Assembly: GCA_024643345.1 (NCBI GenBank)
Contig: JAHENB010000004.1
Coordinates: 60,381 to 124,380, forward strand
DNA length: 64,000 nucleotides
From: Maribacter sp.
GTDB lineage: Bacteria; Bacteroidota; Bacteroidia; Flavobacteriales; Flavobacteriaceae
Direction: 5' to 3'
The position numbers and the translations under genes are program-made. The notes beneath the pieces were generated by a model that was not told the origin of the DNA, ran no database searches, and worked only from the letters and a program-made list of their open reading frames with translations. Of this stretch, positions 1-8,689 are shown piece after piece (the stretch's first letter is position 1; every line of letters starts with the position of its first letter).

Positions 1-1
1 T

Positions 2-865
2 GTTGATGGCAATCGCTGGCAGCCCAAGTATTTTTCTGACGGAAAAGGCGGTAAATATGCCCCAGGTTGCCTCACGCCTTTTTGGCAAAAGGTGAAGCCC
101 ATTGCGTTAAAATCCGCAGATCAGTTCCGTCCGGGCCCCCCTCCCATGATCGGTTCAGATCAACTTGAAAGGGAGGTTAAAGAGGTCATTGAACTACAGG
201 CCAATTTAACCGACGAACAAAAGGCCTTGGTCGAGTTTATGCGCGACGGACCACAATCGGTACAACAAGCTGGGCATTGGCTTAACTTTGCACAAGATGT
301 ATCACGTCGGGACAAACATACTCTGGACGAGGACGTAAAAATGTACTTTTTGACCGAAGTCACCGCTATGGATGCGTTCATCGCTTCTTGGGATGCAAAG
401 ATGTTTTACGACTATGCGAGGCCCTACGCCCTGGTACACAATTATTATCAAGACCAGCTCATCAAGGCATGGGGAGGGCCCGAAAAGGGAATGGTCACTA
501 TGAAAGGGGAGGAATGGAGGCCATATTCCCCTGAAGAATTCCTGTGTCCGCCTTTTCCTAGCTATGTTTCAGGTCATAGCACCATCAGCGGTGCCTGTGG
601 GGAGGCCTTGCGACTCTTCAAGGGGAACGACTTTTTTGGGGAGGAAGTACAATTGGTACCGGGCGCGCTGACCGAACCAAACCATCTCGGGGAGCCCGTG
701 GTCATCAAATTCCCCACATTTACCGAGACCGCCAATATGGCCGGGATGTCTCGGGTGATGGGCGGCTATCATATTCAAGCGGATAACGTGGCCGGCTTAC
801 AATTGGGCCGTGATGTGGCAAGGGCCACTTGGGCCTTTTATCAGCACCACATAGGCCTCAATTGA
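2..865 (+). CDS. Vanadium-dependent haloperoxidase / PAP2-like protein, 5' end cut by the window
   Basis: The reading frame is open to the left edge, so the N-terminus is missing; the first in-frame start-like codon (GTG at 92) is probably internal. The visible 288 residues carry the vanadate/phosphate pocket of the vanadium haloperoxidase-acid phosphatase superfamily: a Lys...Arg-Pro segment (KMFYDYARPY), the SGHS motif inside FPSYVSGHSTISG, and a C-terminal Arg...His pair in SRVMGGYHIQADN. Family members oxidise halides with peroxide or hydrolyse phosphate esters, usually outside the cytoplasm. The substrate cannot be read from the sequence. The truncated globin gene follows after 18 bp on the same strand. 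Confidence 0.8.
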   Translation, partial: VDGNRWQPKYFSDGKGGKYAPGCLTPFWQKVKPIALKSADQFRPGPPPMIGSDQLEREVKEVIELQANLTDEQKALVEFMRDGPQSVQQAGHWLNFAQDVSRRDKHTLDEDVKMYFLTEVTAMDAFIASWDAKMFYDYARPYALVHNYYQDQLIKAWGGPEKGMVTMKGEEWRPYSPEEFLCPPFPSYVSGHSTISGACGEALRLFKGNDFFGEEVQLVPGALTEPNHLGEPVVIKFPTFTETANMAGMSRVMGGYHIQADNVAGLQLGRDVARATWAFYQHHIGLN

Positions 866-883
866 TCAATAATCAAAAATGAA

Positions 884-1285
884 ATGCCTATGTCGACCAA
901 ACAAGATATCAAAAATAGGGAAGACATAAGGTTGCTGGTAATCTCTTTTTATGCCAAAATTCGCAAGGATGCCGTGTTGGGCCCCATCTTCAATGGCATC
1001 ATCACAGATTGGGAACATCATTTCGGATTGTTGACCGATTTTTGGGAAACCCAACTTTTCCTGAAACGAAAATATTTTGGGAATCCGGTTACCGCACATC
1101 AAGCCGTCGATGATAAGGTGCGGCATACGATAACCCCGGAACACTTTGGGCTATGGATGAACCTTTGGTTTGCCACGATCGACGAACTGTTCGAGGGGGA
1201 GACCGCCTATATTGCAAAAAACAGGGCGCAGAAGATGTCGACCATGTTGTATTTAAAGATCTATGAACATCGTAGCAAAGGCTAA
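884..1285 (+). CDS. Group III truncated haemoglobin
   Basis: A 133-residue protein with the features of group III truncated globins: an N-terminal segment NREDIRLLVISFYAKIRKD, then DFWETQLF followed by a His-rich stretch (NPVTAHQAV) and the HFGLWMNLWFATID helix typical of class P globins in Bacteroidota. Members bind O2 or NO and are often found with denitrification or NO stress genes. A second ATG at 890 gives MSTKQDI and is an equally good start. The gene is convergent with the nos operon, its end overlapping the nosY end by four bases. No palindromic TGA-N6-TCA site is visible in front of it. Confidence 0.85.
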   Translation: MPMSTKQDIKNREDIRLLVISFYAKIRKDAVLGPIFNGIITDWEHHFGLLTDFWETQLFLKRKYFGNPVTAHQAVDDKVRHTITPEHFGLWMNLWFATIDELFEGETAYIAKNRAQKMSTMLYLKIYEHRSKG

Positions 1286-2064
1286 AAGTCTTTATGTTTC
1301 GATTTGTAGGCCAGTCTCCACAAGGGTAAAACGGTCCACATCGATAGCATGGCGACAGAAACCATTAAGCCCGCATCGGTACCGAAGAATTGTTTGAAGA
1401 CCGCTCCTGTATATCCGAGTAGTGCCGAGATGTCGAGTTTTAAAAGAATGAGCGTTCTGGAAAGATCGATCGGGTTCAACATGGTGGCCAACAATGAATA
1501 GGAGTCCAAAGGATATTCCTCAAAAACGATGAGCGACATCAAGAAAAGGCCATCGTAGACCACGGCCAAAAAAAGCCAGAGCAATACGGCATAGCCAAAC
1601 CCTTTGATTCTGTTCTCGTTCGATATGGCGATATTAAAGGCCAAGGCCGTAAAAATCAAAGTTAGGAAAGCGCCCGTGGCCAGGAGCAAGGAGAAATCCC
1701 AAATCGCGTTACTTTTAAAAAGTCCGTATAACGTAAAAGGAATGCCCAAACCCAAAATCAAGCTGAGGGTCAGTGAGCCTGCCACCCCAAAATATTGGCC
1801 CAAAAATATCGAAGATCTTTTAAGGGGCTGCGCCAATAAAAGTTCGGTAAACTCTTTCGAATTGTAGAAATACATCACCCCAAAAATGGTACCGATGAGC
1901 GGCACCAATACAATGATAACGTTCATCAGGGTAATTACCGCCTTGGAGAGGTCATTGTTCAAGAACAACAGTACGAAGCCAAGGGCCAGATAAAACAAAA
2001 AGTACACATAGCTCCAGCGGCTACGGATCAGGTCATAATAACTGTATTTAAGGATTTTAAGCAT
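1282..2064 (-). CDS. nosY: NosY, ABC permease of the nitrous oxide reductase maturation system
   Basis: A 260-residue integral membrane protein with about six hydrophobic helices (first at residues 20-34, last at about 230-248), of the ABC-2 permease type. In the Nos system NosY forms the membrane part of the NosDFY complex, which supports copper-cluster assembly of nitrous oxide reductase. It is the last gene of the operon and overlaps nosF by eight bases, so translational coupling is likely. The identification rests on the hydrophobic profile plus position next to clear nosF and nosD. Confidence 0.9.
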   Translation of the reverse strand: MLKILKYSYYDLIRSRWSYVYFLFYLALGFVLLFLNNDLSKAVITLMNVIIVLVPLIGTIFGVMYFYNSKEFTELLLAQPLKRSSIFLGQYFGVAGSLTLSLILGLGIPFTLYGLFKSNAIWDFSLLLATGAFLTLIFTALAFNIAISNENRIKGFGYAVLLWLFLAVVYDGLFLMSLIVFEEYPLDSYSLLATMLNPIDLSRTLILLKLDISALLGYTGAVFKQFFGTDAGLMVSVAMLSMWTVLPLWRLAYKSKHKDF

Positions 2065-2767
2065 CGGCGGGAGTTGTTGCTATGGCTGCAATGGCATGTT
2101 CGAAATCGGATTGCCCGGTCCTGGCCATCAGCGCTTCCTTGGTACCCCTGAAATATATTTTTCCTTCCAGCAGGTATACGATTTCATCGGCCATTTCTTC
2201 AACAAATTGCATGATGTGCGAAGTGATCAGAAAGGTTTTACCCTTGTTCTTTTCCACAAGTATCAGCTCTTTAAGACGAAGGAGCGAAGCGGGGTCGAGG
2301 CCATTGGTGGGCTCATCCAAAATAATAAGCGGACTATCGAACATAAAGGTCAGTACAATATTTACCTTTTGTTTGGTGCCGCCCGAAAGGGTGCCCAGCT
2401 TTTTATCCAAAAAAGGTTTCAGATCAAAAAAACCAATGAGTTGGTCTGCCTCGCTTGGTTTTTGCCTCAGGTCCTGGATCATGCGTATCAATTCCTTGAC
2501 CCTGAGATTGCCCGGAAAGTTAGCGATCTGTGGCAGATAGTCGATATGTTGCCGGTATTTCCAATTTTTTCTGATGGATTTGCCATCCACCAAGATGGCC
2601 CCCTTATTTGGTATCACCATTCCCAAAATACTCTTGATCAGTGTTGTTTTTCCAGAACCGTTGGGTCCTAAAATAGCAAAAATACCGCCCCCTTTAATCT
2701 CGAGGTCGACCCCGGAAAGCACTTCATTTTTTCCAAATTTTTTATGCAGATTTTCGATAAGGATCAT
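2057..2767 (-). CDS. nosF: NosF, ABC ATPase of the nitrous oxide reductase maturation system
   Basis: A 236-residue ABC ATPase. Walker A is LGPNGSGKTTL (residues about 33-43), the signature is LSGGTKQK, Walker B is PLIILDEPTNGLDP, and the switch His lies in ITSHIM. It would couple ATP hydrolysis to the NosY permease and NosD periplasmic protein during assembly of the CuZ site. It overlaps nosD by four bases (ATGA arrangement) and nosY by eight, as expected for one transcript. Length and motifs are normal for the family. Confidence 0.93.
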   Translation of the reverse strand: MILIENLHKKFGKNEVLSGVDLEIKGGGIFAILGPNGSGKTTLIKSILGMVIPNKGAILVDGKSIRKNWKYRQHIDYLPQIANFPGNLRVKELIRMIQDLRQKPSEADQLIGFFDLKPFLDKKLGTLSGGTKQKVNIVLTFMFDSPLIILDEPTNGLDPASLLRLKELILVEKNKGKTFLITSHIMQFVEEMADEIVYLLEGKIYFRGTKEALMARTGQSDFEHAIAAIATTPADA

Positions 2768-4005
2768 TTGAATCGTTTCATAAGTGGACTGGCATCGAAT
2801 AACTGGTCAGGGGTAAAAATCGGGGAAACTTTTTCTGAAAAATCAATGATGTCCATAAAAAGACTTCTCAGTAGAATAATGGTTTCAGGGGTACGGTTCA
2901 CAATATAGGAAAACAATTTCACAGGGCGATAGGGCACATCTCCAATCCCGTTTTTATCGAGGTCATAACCGGTATAACCACTCCAAAAATTATGATCGAA
3001 AATATTGTCGTTCAACTTGCTGTTATAAGACAGGTCAAAGGAATTGTAAAGAAAATTGTTATTTCGGAAAACGTTCTCATAACAAGCTCCCTTCACCTTT
3101 ACGGCCCAACCATTGTTGATGAAATCGTTGTTATCGTATTGGAGACGATTGGAGCCTTCAATGGTAATTCCCACACTATTTTCCTCAAAGACGTTACCGA
3201 AGATTTCGGCATCGTTGATTTCTTTTAACAGGAGGCCGTAGGAATTGGTGCCCCAGTTTTTCCTAAAATTATTATTGCGCATTTTTATTTTCTTGGAGAA
3301 CATGACCGCAACGCCCGAACCATTGTTCTCGAAAGTGTTGTTCTCATAAACATCGTTGTTGGAAAACATAAAATGAAGGCCATAGCGCACATTGTTGGTG
3401 CTGATGTTATTTTTGATGTTGATATTGTCCGAGAATTCAAGGTAGATCCCATCCCTAACCTTTTGAACCATATTTCGATCTACTTCAATATTTTGACAGT
3501 ACCACAAATGAATGCCGTTGCCCGAATTGAATTCCTCTTCGGCATCGCCGAAAATTTGGTTGTGATATATGCGTCCGTTCTGCGCCTTTTCTAAATAGAT
3601 GCCAAAGAAAAGTTTTTCCAAAACCATGTTCTGTATTAAAAAGTCCTTGCTTTTTATCACTCGGATTGCCGCAAAATCGGTGGTATAACTGGTGCCTACA
3701 TTGATGATCTTTAGCCCATCAACTGTAACTTGGTCGGCGGTGATGGTAATCACCTCCCCTTGATCTTCCCCGTCGATTAAGGGTAGGCCCTCGCCCAATA
3801 AGGTCAGGGGTTTGTTCAATAAAATATTGAATTCTTTATAGACTCCTTTCTTGATCAAAATAGTATCAAAATCTGAGGCCGCGGCCACAGCTTCCTTGAT
3901 CGATTTAATGGAGCAGCTAGGGCAAACTTCCAAAATGCTGCCCCAAACGGCATTGCCCAGCAAGAGCATGACAAGAAGGGAAAGACTATGGCACTTTACC
4001 ATCAT
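2764..4005 (-). CDS. nosD: NosD, periplasmic copper-processing beta-helix protein
   Basis: A 413-residue exported protein with a signal peptide at the N-terminus (hydrophobic LSLLVMLLLGNAVWGS). It continues as a right-handed beta-helix: parallel-beta-helix (CASH) repeats with Asn ladders such as NDVYENNTFENNGSG run from about residue 80 to 350. NosD is the periplasmic partner of NosFY in maturation of the copper centre of nitrous oxide reductase. It overlaps both neighbours by four bases. Length and repeat architecture fit NosD well. Confidence 0.92.
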   Translation of the reverse strand: MMVKCHSLSLLVMLLLGNAVWGSILEVCPSCSIKSIKEAVAAASDFDTILIKKGVYKEFNILLNKPLTLLGEGLPLIDGEDQGEVITITADQVTVDGLKIINVGTSYTTDFAAIRVIKSKDFLIQNMVLEKLFFGIYLEKAQNGRIYHNQIFGDAEEEFNSGNGIHLWYCQNIEVDRNMVQKVRDGIYLEFSDNINIKNNISTNNVRYGLHFMFSNNDVYENNTFENNGSGVAVMFSKKIKMRNNNFRKNWGTNSYGLLLKEINDAEIFGNVFEENSVGITIEGSNRLQYDNNDFINNGWAVKVKGACYENVFRNNNFLYNSFDLSYNSKLNDNIFDHNFWSGYTGYDLDKNGIGDVPYRPVKLFSYIVNRTPETIILLRSLFMDIIDFSEKVSPIFTPDQLFDASPLMKRFK

Positions 4006-4295
4006 CGAATGATTAAGAATTTGCTATCGGATACGGCTTCTACCCAATGCGCCGTTTCTTTTGGAAAATTGAAAAGCTGTTTTTCTTTAAGGTGAATTTT
4101 TTTTTGATCGATATGAAAGTTGATATCGCCCTGCAATACGATCAATTGGGCATTGGCAGGGGATACGTGTTCGGGAAATATGGCCCCTTTTTCGAGTGTG
4201 ATGCCCAAGAGCTCATATGAATCGGTCTTTGTCAATTTTAAAACCTTTAGTTGCTCATATCCTTGTTCGTTGAAATGGTCGTTAATCTCGTACAT
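4002..4295 (-). CDS. Small cupin-fold protein inside the nos operon
   Basis: A 97-residue single-domain protein with a cupin-like beta pattern: GAIFPEHVSPANAQLIVLQGDINFHID (residues about 36-62) and NFPKETAHWVEAVSDSKFLII. The metal-binding His set is incomplete (one His in each of the two motifs), so metal binding is uncertain. It overlaps nosD by four bases and follows nosL after 45 bases, hence it is co-transcribed with the nos genes. Its role in nitrous oxide reduction is unknown to me; a copper or redox-stress sensor or storage role is only inference. Confidence 0.7.
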   Translation of the reverse strand: MYEINDHFNEQGYEQLKVLKLTKTDSYELLGITLEKGAIFPEHVSPANAQLIVLQGDINFHIDQKKIHLKEKQLFNFPKETAHWVEAVSDSKFLIIR

Positions 4296-4340
4296 GCTTG
4301 TTATTAATAAAGAATTGAAAGTTGTTGCCCTCTGAAAAAG

Positions 4341-4778
4341 TTACCTGAACCGTTGACGTAATTCGTCCCAACTGTACACCTCGCCTGGATGTCCCGTTTC
4401 AGCCAAATGTGCTTCCAAATTTGACGCAAATGCCGATAGGAATTCGCCCATGGGGCTGGGCAAATCTTTGCTGATAAGATAGAACGCCTGAGCTGCATCG
4501 ATGAAAACCCCTGGATCATTATAATCGTTTACCAGAAACAATGCTACTTGCGATGTGTCCTCTTCTTTCATCTGGTTCAACATGCATTCAATGGAGTCGA
4601 ACTTGTGCACCTTTCCTTTTTTCGTGACGAATTCTGCCGCATGTTGCCGGTCAACAATGGTCATGCTGCAAAAATGACACCCATCGGAACCGTAAGCAAT
4701 GGGCTGTGGACCCACATTGCAAGAAGCCGTCCCGAACAATACCAATAGGAATGATAATAGATATATCCTTGCCTTCAT
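4341..4778 (-). CDS. nosL: NosL, copper(I)-binding lipoprotein
   Basis: The start at 4778 gives MKARIYLLSFLLVLFGTASC, a lipoprotein signal with the lipobox Cys at residue 20; a longer frame exists but lacks a signal sequence and would overlap the upstream gene. The mature part holds GCHFCSMTI, the Cys-x-x-Cys-x-Met copper(I) site of NosL, followed by the conserved EFVTKKGKVHKFDSIECM. NosL is thought to deliver copper to NosZ from the outer leaflet or periplasm. It starts two bases after the upstream membrane-protein gene and is part of the same operon. Confidence 0.93.
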   Translation of the reverse strand: MKARIYLLSFLLVLFGTASCNVGPQPIAYGSDGCHFCSMTIVDRQHAAEFVTKKGKVHKFDSIECMLNQMKEEDTSQVALFLVNDYNDPGVFIDAAQAFYLISKDLPSPMGEFLSAFASNLEAHLAETGHPGEVYSWDELRQRFR

Positions 4779-4780
4779 CG

Positions 4781-5383
4781 CTATGATTTGGCAGTCGTTT
4801 TTCTTTTTTCCTTTTTCCCTACCCAAAAGGCAACAAATCCAAGACCCATTCCCAAAGCCAAACAATAGGCCCCGGGTTGGGGGTATGAATGTGCCTTAAA
4901 GTTCAGAATGTTTTTTGAACCGAACAAGGGAGGCTGAAAACCCATTACCGAACCATCCGGGTTGGTGAATTTCATGATGGCCTTTGGGTCTAGATCATGG
5001 CCATAGTCGTGCTCCCACAAATAGAAGTCATATAAGCCGGCAGCACTGAGCCCCAACATTAATATAAACCAATAAAGGTACCATTTGTAATTGGCCTTGA
5101 AAGCAATAAGCAAACCGATGATGGTCGTTGCGATAATACCTATGGGGAAAATCTTAAATTCTGGAATGGCCTCTGGAATGAACTTCATGCCCACGTAATG
5201 GTTCATTAAGTTGATATTCTTGATATCATGTGGGTGGGCATCGGCAAAATCGTTGATGTAAATGTCCATTCCCAGTGGAATAGGGTATTGTGGGGCTTCC
5301 AAGGTGATATTCCACAAAGGGAAAACAAAGAGCAATAAGGGCAAAAGGGCTCCTAATAGCATCAAAATCCTAGACTTTTTCAT
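4781..5383 (-). CDS. Polytopic membrane protein of clade II nos clusters, function unknown
   Basis: A 200-residue protein with four predicted membrane helices (about residues 7-27, 80-97, 102-121 and 172-191). Between helices 1 and 2 a conserved-looking external loop contains PLWNITLEAPQYP and later HPHDIKNINLMNHYVGMK, with several His residues that could bind metal. Proteins of this kind lie between nosZ and nosL in clade II (atypical) nos clusters; the biochemical role is not established as far as I know. The end of the gene is two bases before the nosL start, so coupling is likely. Confidence 0.8.
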   Translation of the reverse strand: MKKSRILMLLGALLPLLLFVFPLWNITLEAPQYPIPLGMDIYINDFADAHPHDIKNINLMNHYVGMKFIPEAIPEFKIFPIGIIATTIIGLLIAFKANYKWYLYWFILMLGLSAAGLYDFYLWEHDYGHDLDPKAIMKFTNPDGSVMGFQPPLFGSKNILNFKAHSYPQPGAYCLALGMGLGFVAFWVGKKEKRKTTAKS

Positions 5384-5467
5384 TTTTCAATGATTATGTT
5401 GTTAAAAAGCGGGAAGGTTTTGGAACACGACCCGCTTTTAAGTTTTAAAATGAATGTACCATTATTA

Positions 5468-7426
5468 TCATTCCCCTAAAGACCATGAGAGTCCAATATT
5501 GGAATTTTCTGGCGACACACGAACATAGCCCTGCATTTCTTGGTGCAGCGCTGAACAGAAATCGGTACAATAAAACGGCCATACCCCAACTTGTTTCGGC
5601 TCCCAAACAAAGGTCTCGGTTTGTCCGGGCATGATCAACAGCTCCGAAGTATTGGCACCGATGATGCTTACGCCATGGGGCACGTCATAGTCCTGTTCTA
5701 GATTGGTCACATGAAAATAGACCTTATCTCCCACTTTTATTCCCTCTATATTATCGGGATTAAAATGGCTTCGTATCGTGGTCATGTACACGTGCACCTC
5801 TTTCCCATTCCGTTCCACTTTTACGTCGGCATCGGAAGTGGTGGCATATTTATGTTTGTTGTCGGTAAGGTTGAAAATTTTTCTAGATCTTTCCTTAATG
5901 ATATCGGCGGCAATTCCAGCGGCGTAATGCGGTTCCCCAATGGTGGGGAAATCCAACAACAACTCCATTTTTTCTCCGGTGATATCATAAAGCTGGGCCG
6001 ATTGGGTCACCTCTGGACCGGTGGGCAGATAACGGTCTTTTGTAATCTTGTTCATGGCGACCAAATATTTGCCAAAGGGCTTTCTGGAATTTCCTCCGGG
6101 AACCATCAAATGGCCCACTGAATAAAAGCAGGGCTGTCGGTCAACGACTTCCCAACTGCCCACTTTCCATTTGACCACTTCAGAAGAAATGAAGAACGTG
6201 GTATAGGCATTGCCCGCCGCATCAAATTCGGTATGTAAGGGCCCCAGACCGCCGCTGCTCACCGTGCCGGCCAAAACATCTTCGAATTTCAATATGGGAA
6301 TGCCATAGGCTTCCCCATCGAATTTTTTGTTTTCAATGGCATTCAACATTTTCGTAAAAGAGTGCACGGTCAGATCTGCCGATAATTTACCGGCCCCAAC
6401 AATATATTCCCCTGTGGGATCTACATCACAACCATGTGGCGATTTTGGGGTGGGAAGATAAAATATCGCTCCGGGAACATCGACCGGGTTCACTACCAAA
6501 ACCTCTTTTTTCATGGTTGAGGTAGCGGTATGGGTATTGTCGTCGTATACGTTATGGGCATAGTTTGCCGGCATTTTGGTACCGCCGCCACCTTTGACAT
6601 ATTCTTCTATCTTTTTCCAGTTCACGGCCGCGATGAAATCTTTATCATTTTGCGAAGCATTGACTTCCAACAGAGAATTCGCCTCTTCTGTATTGTAGGT
6701 GGTGAAAAAGAACCAGCCATGTGAATTACCTCTACCGGGATGTGACAGGTCATAATCGAAACCTGGCATCAACAATTGAAATTCGATGTTCATTCGCCCG
6801 TCATCAGGGTTTACACTGAGGAATGACAGCGCCCCCTTGAAGTTTCCTTTGTACTCATTAATGGGCATATCCCTTTGGGGCACCGGGACCGAAAAACGGG
6901 TGCCTGCGACAACATACTCGGTATTTTCGGTCACAAAGGCACTACTGTGGTTCCCTGCGCTATTGGGAATCTCGATGATTTCAGTGGTTTCAAAAACACT
7001 GAGGTCAACCTTTGCGATACGCGGCGTATTGTTGCCGTTGATGAATACATATCGACCATCGAGTTCTCCGTTGGTCTGTGAGATATCCGGGTGGTGGGCA
7101 TCGTCCCAGGGTACAAATCCATGTGAGGTATTGAGCATGGGCTTGGTTTCCTCATTGTATCCCCATGCTTTTTCGGCATCTTGCGAGAAAACCGGAATTA
7201 CTTTGAATAGCCTTCCCGATGGAAGCCCGTAAACAGATAATTGCCCACTGAATCCACCGGAAATAAAGGCATAGAATTCGTCGTGTTCGCCGGGGGCCAC
7301 GTATACTTTTTCAGCGGCACTGGAGGCCAGCGCTCCGCTGGAGGCCCCTTTGCCCTGATTGTTACAGCTCGACAACAACGCGGTAAAGCCGATAATGGTC
7401 ATGATGAAATAGTTCAATTTTTTCAT
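5468..7426 (-). CDS. nosZ: NosZ, nitrous oxide reductase, clade II (Sec-type, lipid-anchored)
   Basis: Reduces N2O to N2 as the last step of denitrification, outside the inner membrane. The 652-residue product begins with a Sec/lipoprotein signal (MKKLNYFIMTIIGFTALLSSC) instead of the Tat signal of clade I enzymes. The middle forms the seven-bladed propeller with CuZ ligands (for example HSSAFV, HGWFFFTT, SPHGCDVDP, HTEFDAAG, HYAAG). The C-terminal cupredoxin domain holds the CuA site: Cys620, Cys624, His628 and Met631 in FYCTDFCSALHQEMQG. The genes after it encode maturation proteins, and the two before it encode an electron carrier candidate and a fasciclin protein. Confidence 0.97.
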   Translation of the reverse strand: MKKLNYFIMTIIGFTALLSSCNNQGKGASSGALASSAAEKVYVAPGEHDEFYAFISGGFSGQLSVYGLPSGRLFKVIPVFSQDAEKAWGYNEETKPMLNTSHGFVPWDDAHHPDISQTNGELDGRYVFINGNNTPRIAKVDLSVFETTEIIEIPNSAGNHSSAFVTENTEYVVAGTRFSVPVPQRDMPINEYKGNFKGALSFLSVNPDDGRMNIEFQLLMPGFDYDLSHPGRGNSHGWFFFTTYNTEEANSLLEVNASQNDKDFIAAVNWKKIEEYVKGGGGTKMPANYAHNVYDDNTHTATSTMKKEVLVVNPVDVPGAIFYLPTPKSPHGCDVDPTGEYIVGAGKLSADLTVHSFTKMLNAIENKKFDGEAYGIPILKFEDVLAGTVSSGGLGPLHTEFDAAGNAYTTFFISSEVVKWKVGSWEVVDRQPCFYSVGHLMVPGGNSRKPFGKYLVAMNKITKDRYLPTGPEVTQSAQLYDITGEKMELLLDFPTIGEPHYAAGIAADIIKERSRKIFNLTDNKHKYATTSDADVKVERNGKEVHVYMTTIRSHFNPDNIEGIKVGDKVYFHVTNLEQDYDVPHGVSIIGANTSELLIMPGQTETFVWEPKQVGVWPFYCTDFCSALHQEMQGYVRVSPENSNIGLSWSLGE

Positions 7427-7462
7427 TGGATTTATTTTAAGGTATGGGTTGTTCTGTATTTA

Positions 7463-8050
7463 TTATTCTTTCGATGGTGGTAATATCACTTTATCTACGA
7501 CATGTACAATGCCGTTACCGGCGGGGATACTGGCAATGATTTTGGCGCCCCCGACAAAAACATCGTCCCCGATCACTTCTACGGTAGTATTCTGATCATT
7601 GGCCTGGCCCAGTTTTTTGAATTTCTTTAAAAACTCTTTGCTATAGTTTCCAGGGGTCACATGATGTTTCAGGATATTGGCCAGTGCCGCTTTGTTTTCG
7701 GGTTTCAAGAGATTCTCTACCGTTCCGGCGGGAAGGGCGTCGAATGCGGCATTGGTAGGGGCAAAGACCATCAAAGGACCGGTATTGACCAATACATTTT
7801 CCAATTCTGCGGCCTGAACTGCGGCGACCAATGTGGTGTGATCGGGAGAGCCTATGGCAATGGAGAGCACCGTGGGCTTGGAGACGTCATCTTTGATGAA
7901 GGCTTGGCCTTGTTTTTGGGTCTCCTGGGTTGCCGTTTGCACGGGCGACCCATCGGTTTGGCTTGATTTGGGCTCGTTTTTACAGCTGAAAGCGAATACG
8001 AGTAGGCCCATAGTGCCAATTAAAATTTTGATTTTCTTGCTTGTCTTCAT
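7463..8050 (-). CDS. Fasciclin (FAS1) domain lipoprotein in the nos operon
   Basis: A 195-residue exported lipoprotein: signal with lipobox VFAFSC (Cys at residue 23), a low-complexity linker rich in Gln/Thr, then one FAS1 domain (about residues 58-190) with the typical NTGPLMVFAPTNAAFDALP and GNGIVHVVDKVILPP segments. FAS1 domains mediate adhesion or protein contacts. Location between a cytochrome c gene and nosZ suggests it supports assembly or anchoring of the periplasmic electron-transfer chain to N2O, which is inference. The distances to both neighbours (11 and 36 bases) indicate one operon. Confidence 0.88.
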   Translation of the reverse strand: MKTSKKIKILIGTMGLLVFAFSCKNEPKSSQTDGSPVQTATQETQKQGQAFIKDDVSKPTVLSIAIGSPDHTTLVAAVQAAELENVLVNTGPLMVFAPTNAAFDALPAGTVENLLKPENKAALANILKHHVTPGNYSKEFLKKFKKLGQANDQNTTVEVIGDDVFVGGAKIIASIPAGNGIVHVVDKVILPPSKE

Positions 8051-8061
8051 AAGGTTGGTTT

Positions 8062-8565
8062 TTATAGTGTTCTAAAATACTCGAGTACCGCTCTGGCCTG
8101 CACTTCGGTAAGACTTTGGTTCGCCATGGGGGATCCATTGAACTCCTGCAAGAGGTCCTTGGCAAGAGGGTCCTCCTTTACCATGGCATCGGGGTTCAAG
8201 ATCATGTTCATCACCCATTCCGGACTGCGCCTTTGCAGGATGTTATTTGGCGGTGGGCCGATGAACTTTTTGCCTACCCTGTGACAGGCCAAACACATTT
8301 GATCGTAAACCGCTTTCCCTTCGGCGGCCATGGCCTGATCGATTTCTGCATTTAAAACTACCGATTGGATCGGTCCCACGCCTTTGTTCGATAGTTCAAT
8401 TCGTTCGGAAGCCTTTACGGTATTGGTTTCCGGGACATCGACCTTTTGTTCGGTGGCAGACTTTTGCCGTTCTACGCTAAATCCTTCTTTTTTGGTTTCC
8501 TTTTCACCGCATCCGAGGAGCAGCACGGAAAAAAGTATCAATAGATGGTAGTTGTTCATTTTCAT
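8062..8565 (-). CDS. Monohaem cytochrome c lipoprotein, first gene of the nos operon
   Basis: From the ATG at 8565 the product has a lipoprotein signal (MNNYHLLILFSVLLLGC) and one haem-binding CLACH motif, followed by VGKKFIGPPP and a C-terminal Met candidate ligand in NGSPMANQ. A longer frame to 8595 overlaps the -7 promoter box and is unlikely. The protein is a plausible periplasmic electron donor to NosZ, as such cytochromes often lead clade II nos clusters. The operon is preceded by a TGATAATTATCA site centred 29.5 bp upstream of a perfect TACTTTTG box (start of transcription near 8588). Confidence 0.9.
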   Translation of the reverse strand: MKMNNYHLLILFSVLLLGCGEKETKKEGFSVERQKSATEQKVDVPETNTVKASERIELSNKGVGPIQSVVLNAEIDQAMAAEGKAVYDQMCLACHRVGKKFIGPPPNNILQRRSPEWVMNMILNPDAMVKEDPLAKDLLQEFNGSPMANQSLTEVQARAVLEYFRTL

Positions 8566-8592
8566 TTTGTTGGGTTGTTTAAAATTTTGAAC

Positions 8593-8635
8593 CAAAAGTA
8601 GGCGTGGGTAAGAATAAAAAATATGATAATTATCA
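8593..8635 (-). promoter_or_regulatory. CRP/FNR-type site and promoter of the nos operon
   Basis: The perfect palindrome TGATAATTATCA lies at 8624-8635. Its centre is 29.5 bp from the first base of the -7 box TACTTTTG (read on the minus strand from 8600 to 8593). This puts the site near -41.5, the class II activator position. The same palindrome lies 36.5 bp from the -7 box of the divergent Rrf2 gene, a different geometry. Confidence 0.75.
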
Positions 8636-8665
8636 TAATAAAAGATAAAAAGGTCTTTTATTATT

Positions 8666-8673
8666 TATATTTG
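8666..8673 (+). promoter_or_regulatory. -7 box of the Rrf2 gene
   Basis: TATATTTG matches the Bacteroidota -7 consensus TAnnTTTG exactly and ends 16 bases before the ATG at 8690, giving a leader of about 12 nt. Confidence 0.55.
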
Positions 8674-8689
8674 TAAACAAAACCGAAAT

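Noticed and set aside
8666..8673. Class II activation of Rrf2 by the nos operator
   Set aside because: The palindrome is 36.5 bp from the -7 box, which does not match the constant geometry; repression or no effect is as likely.
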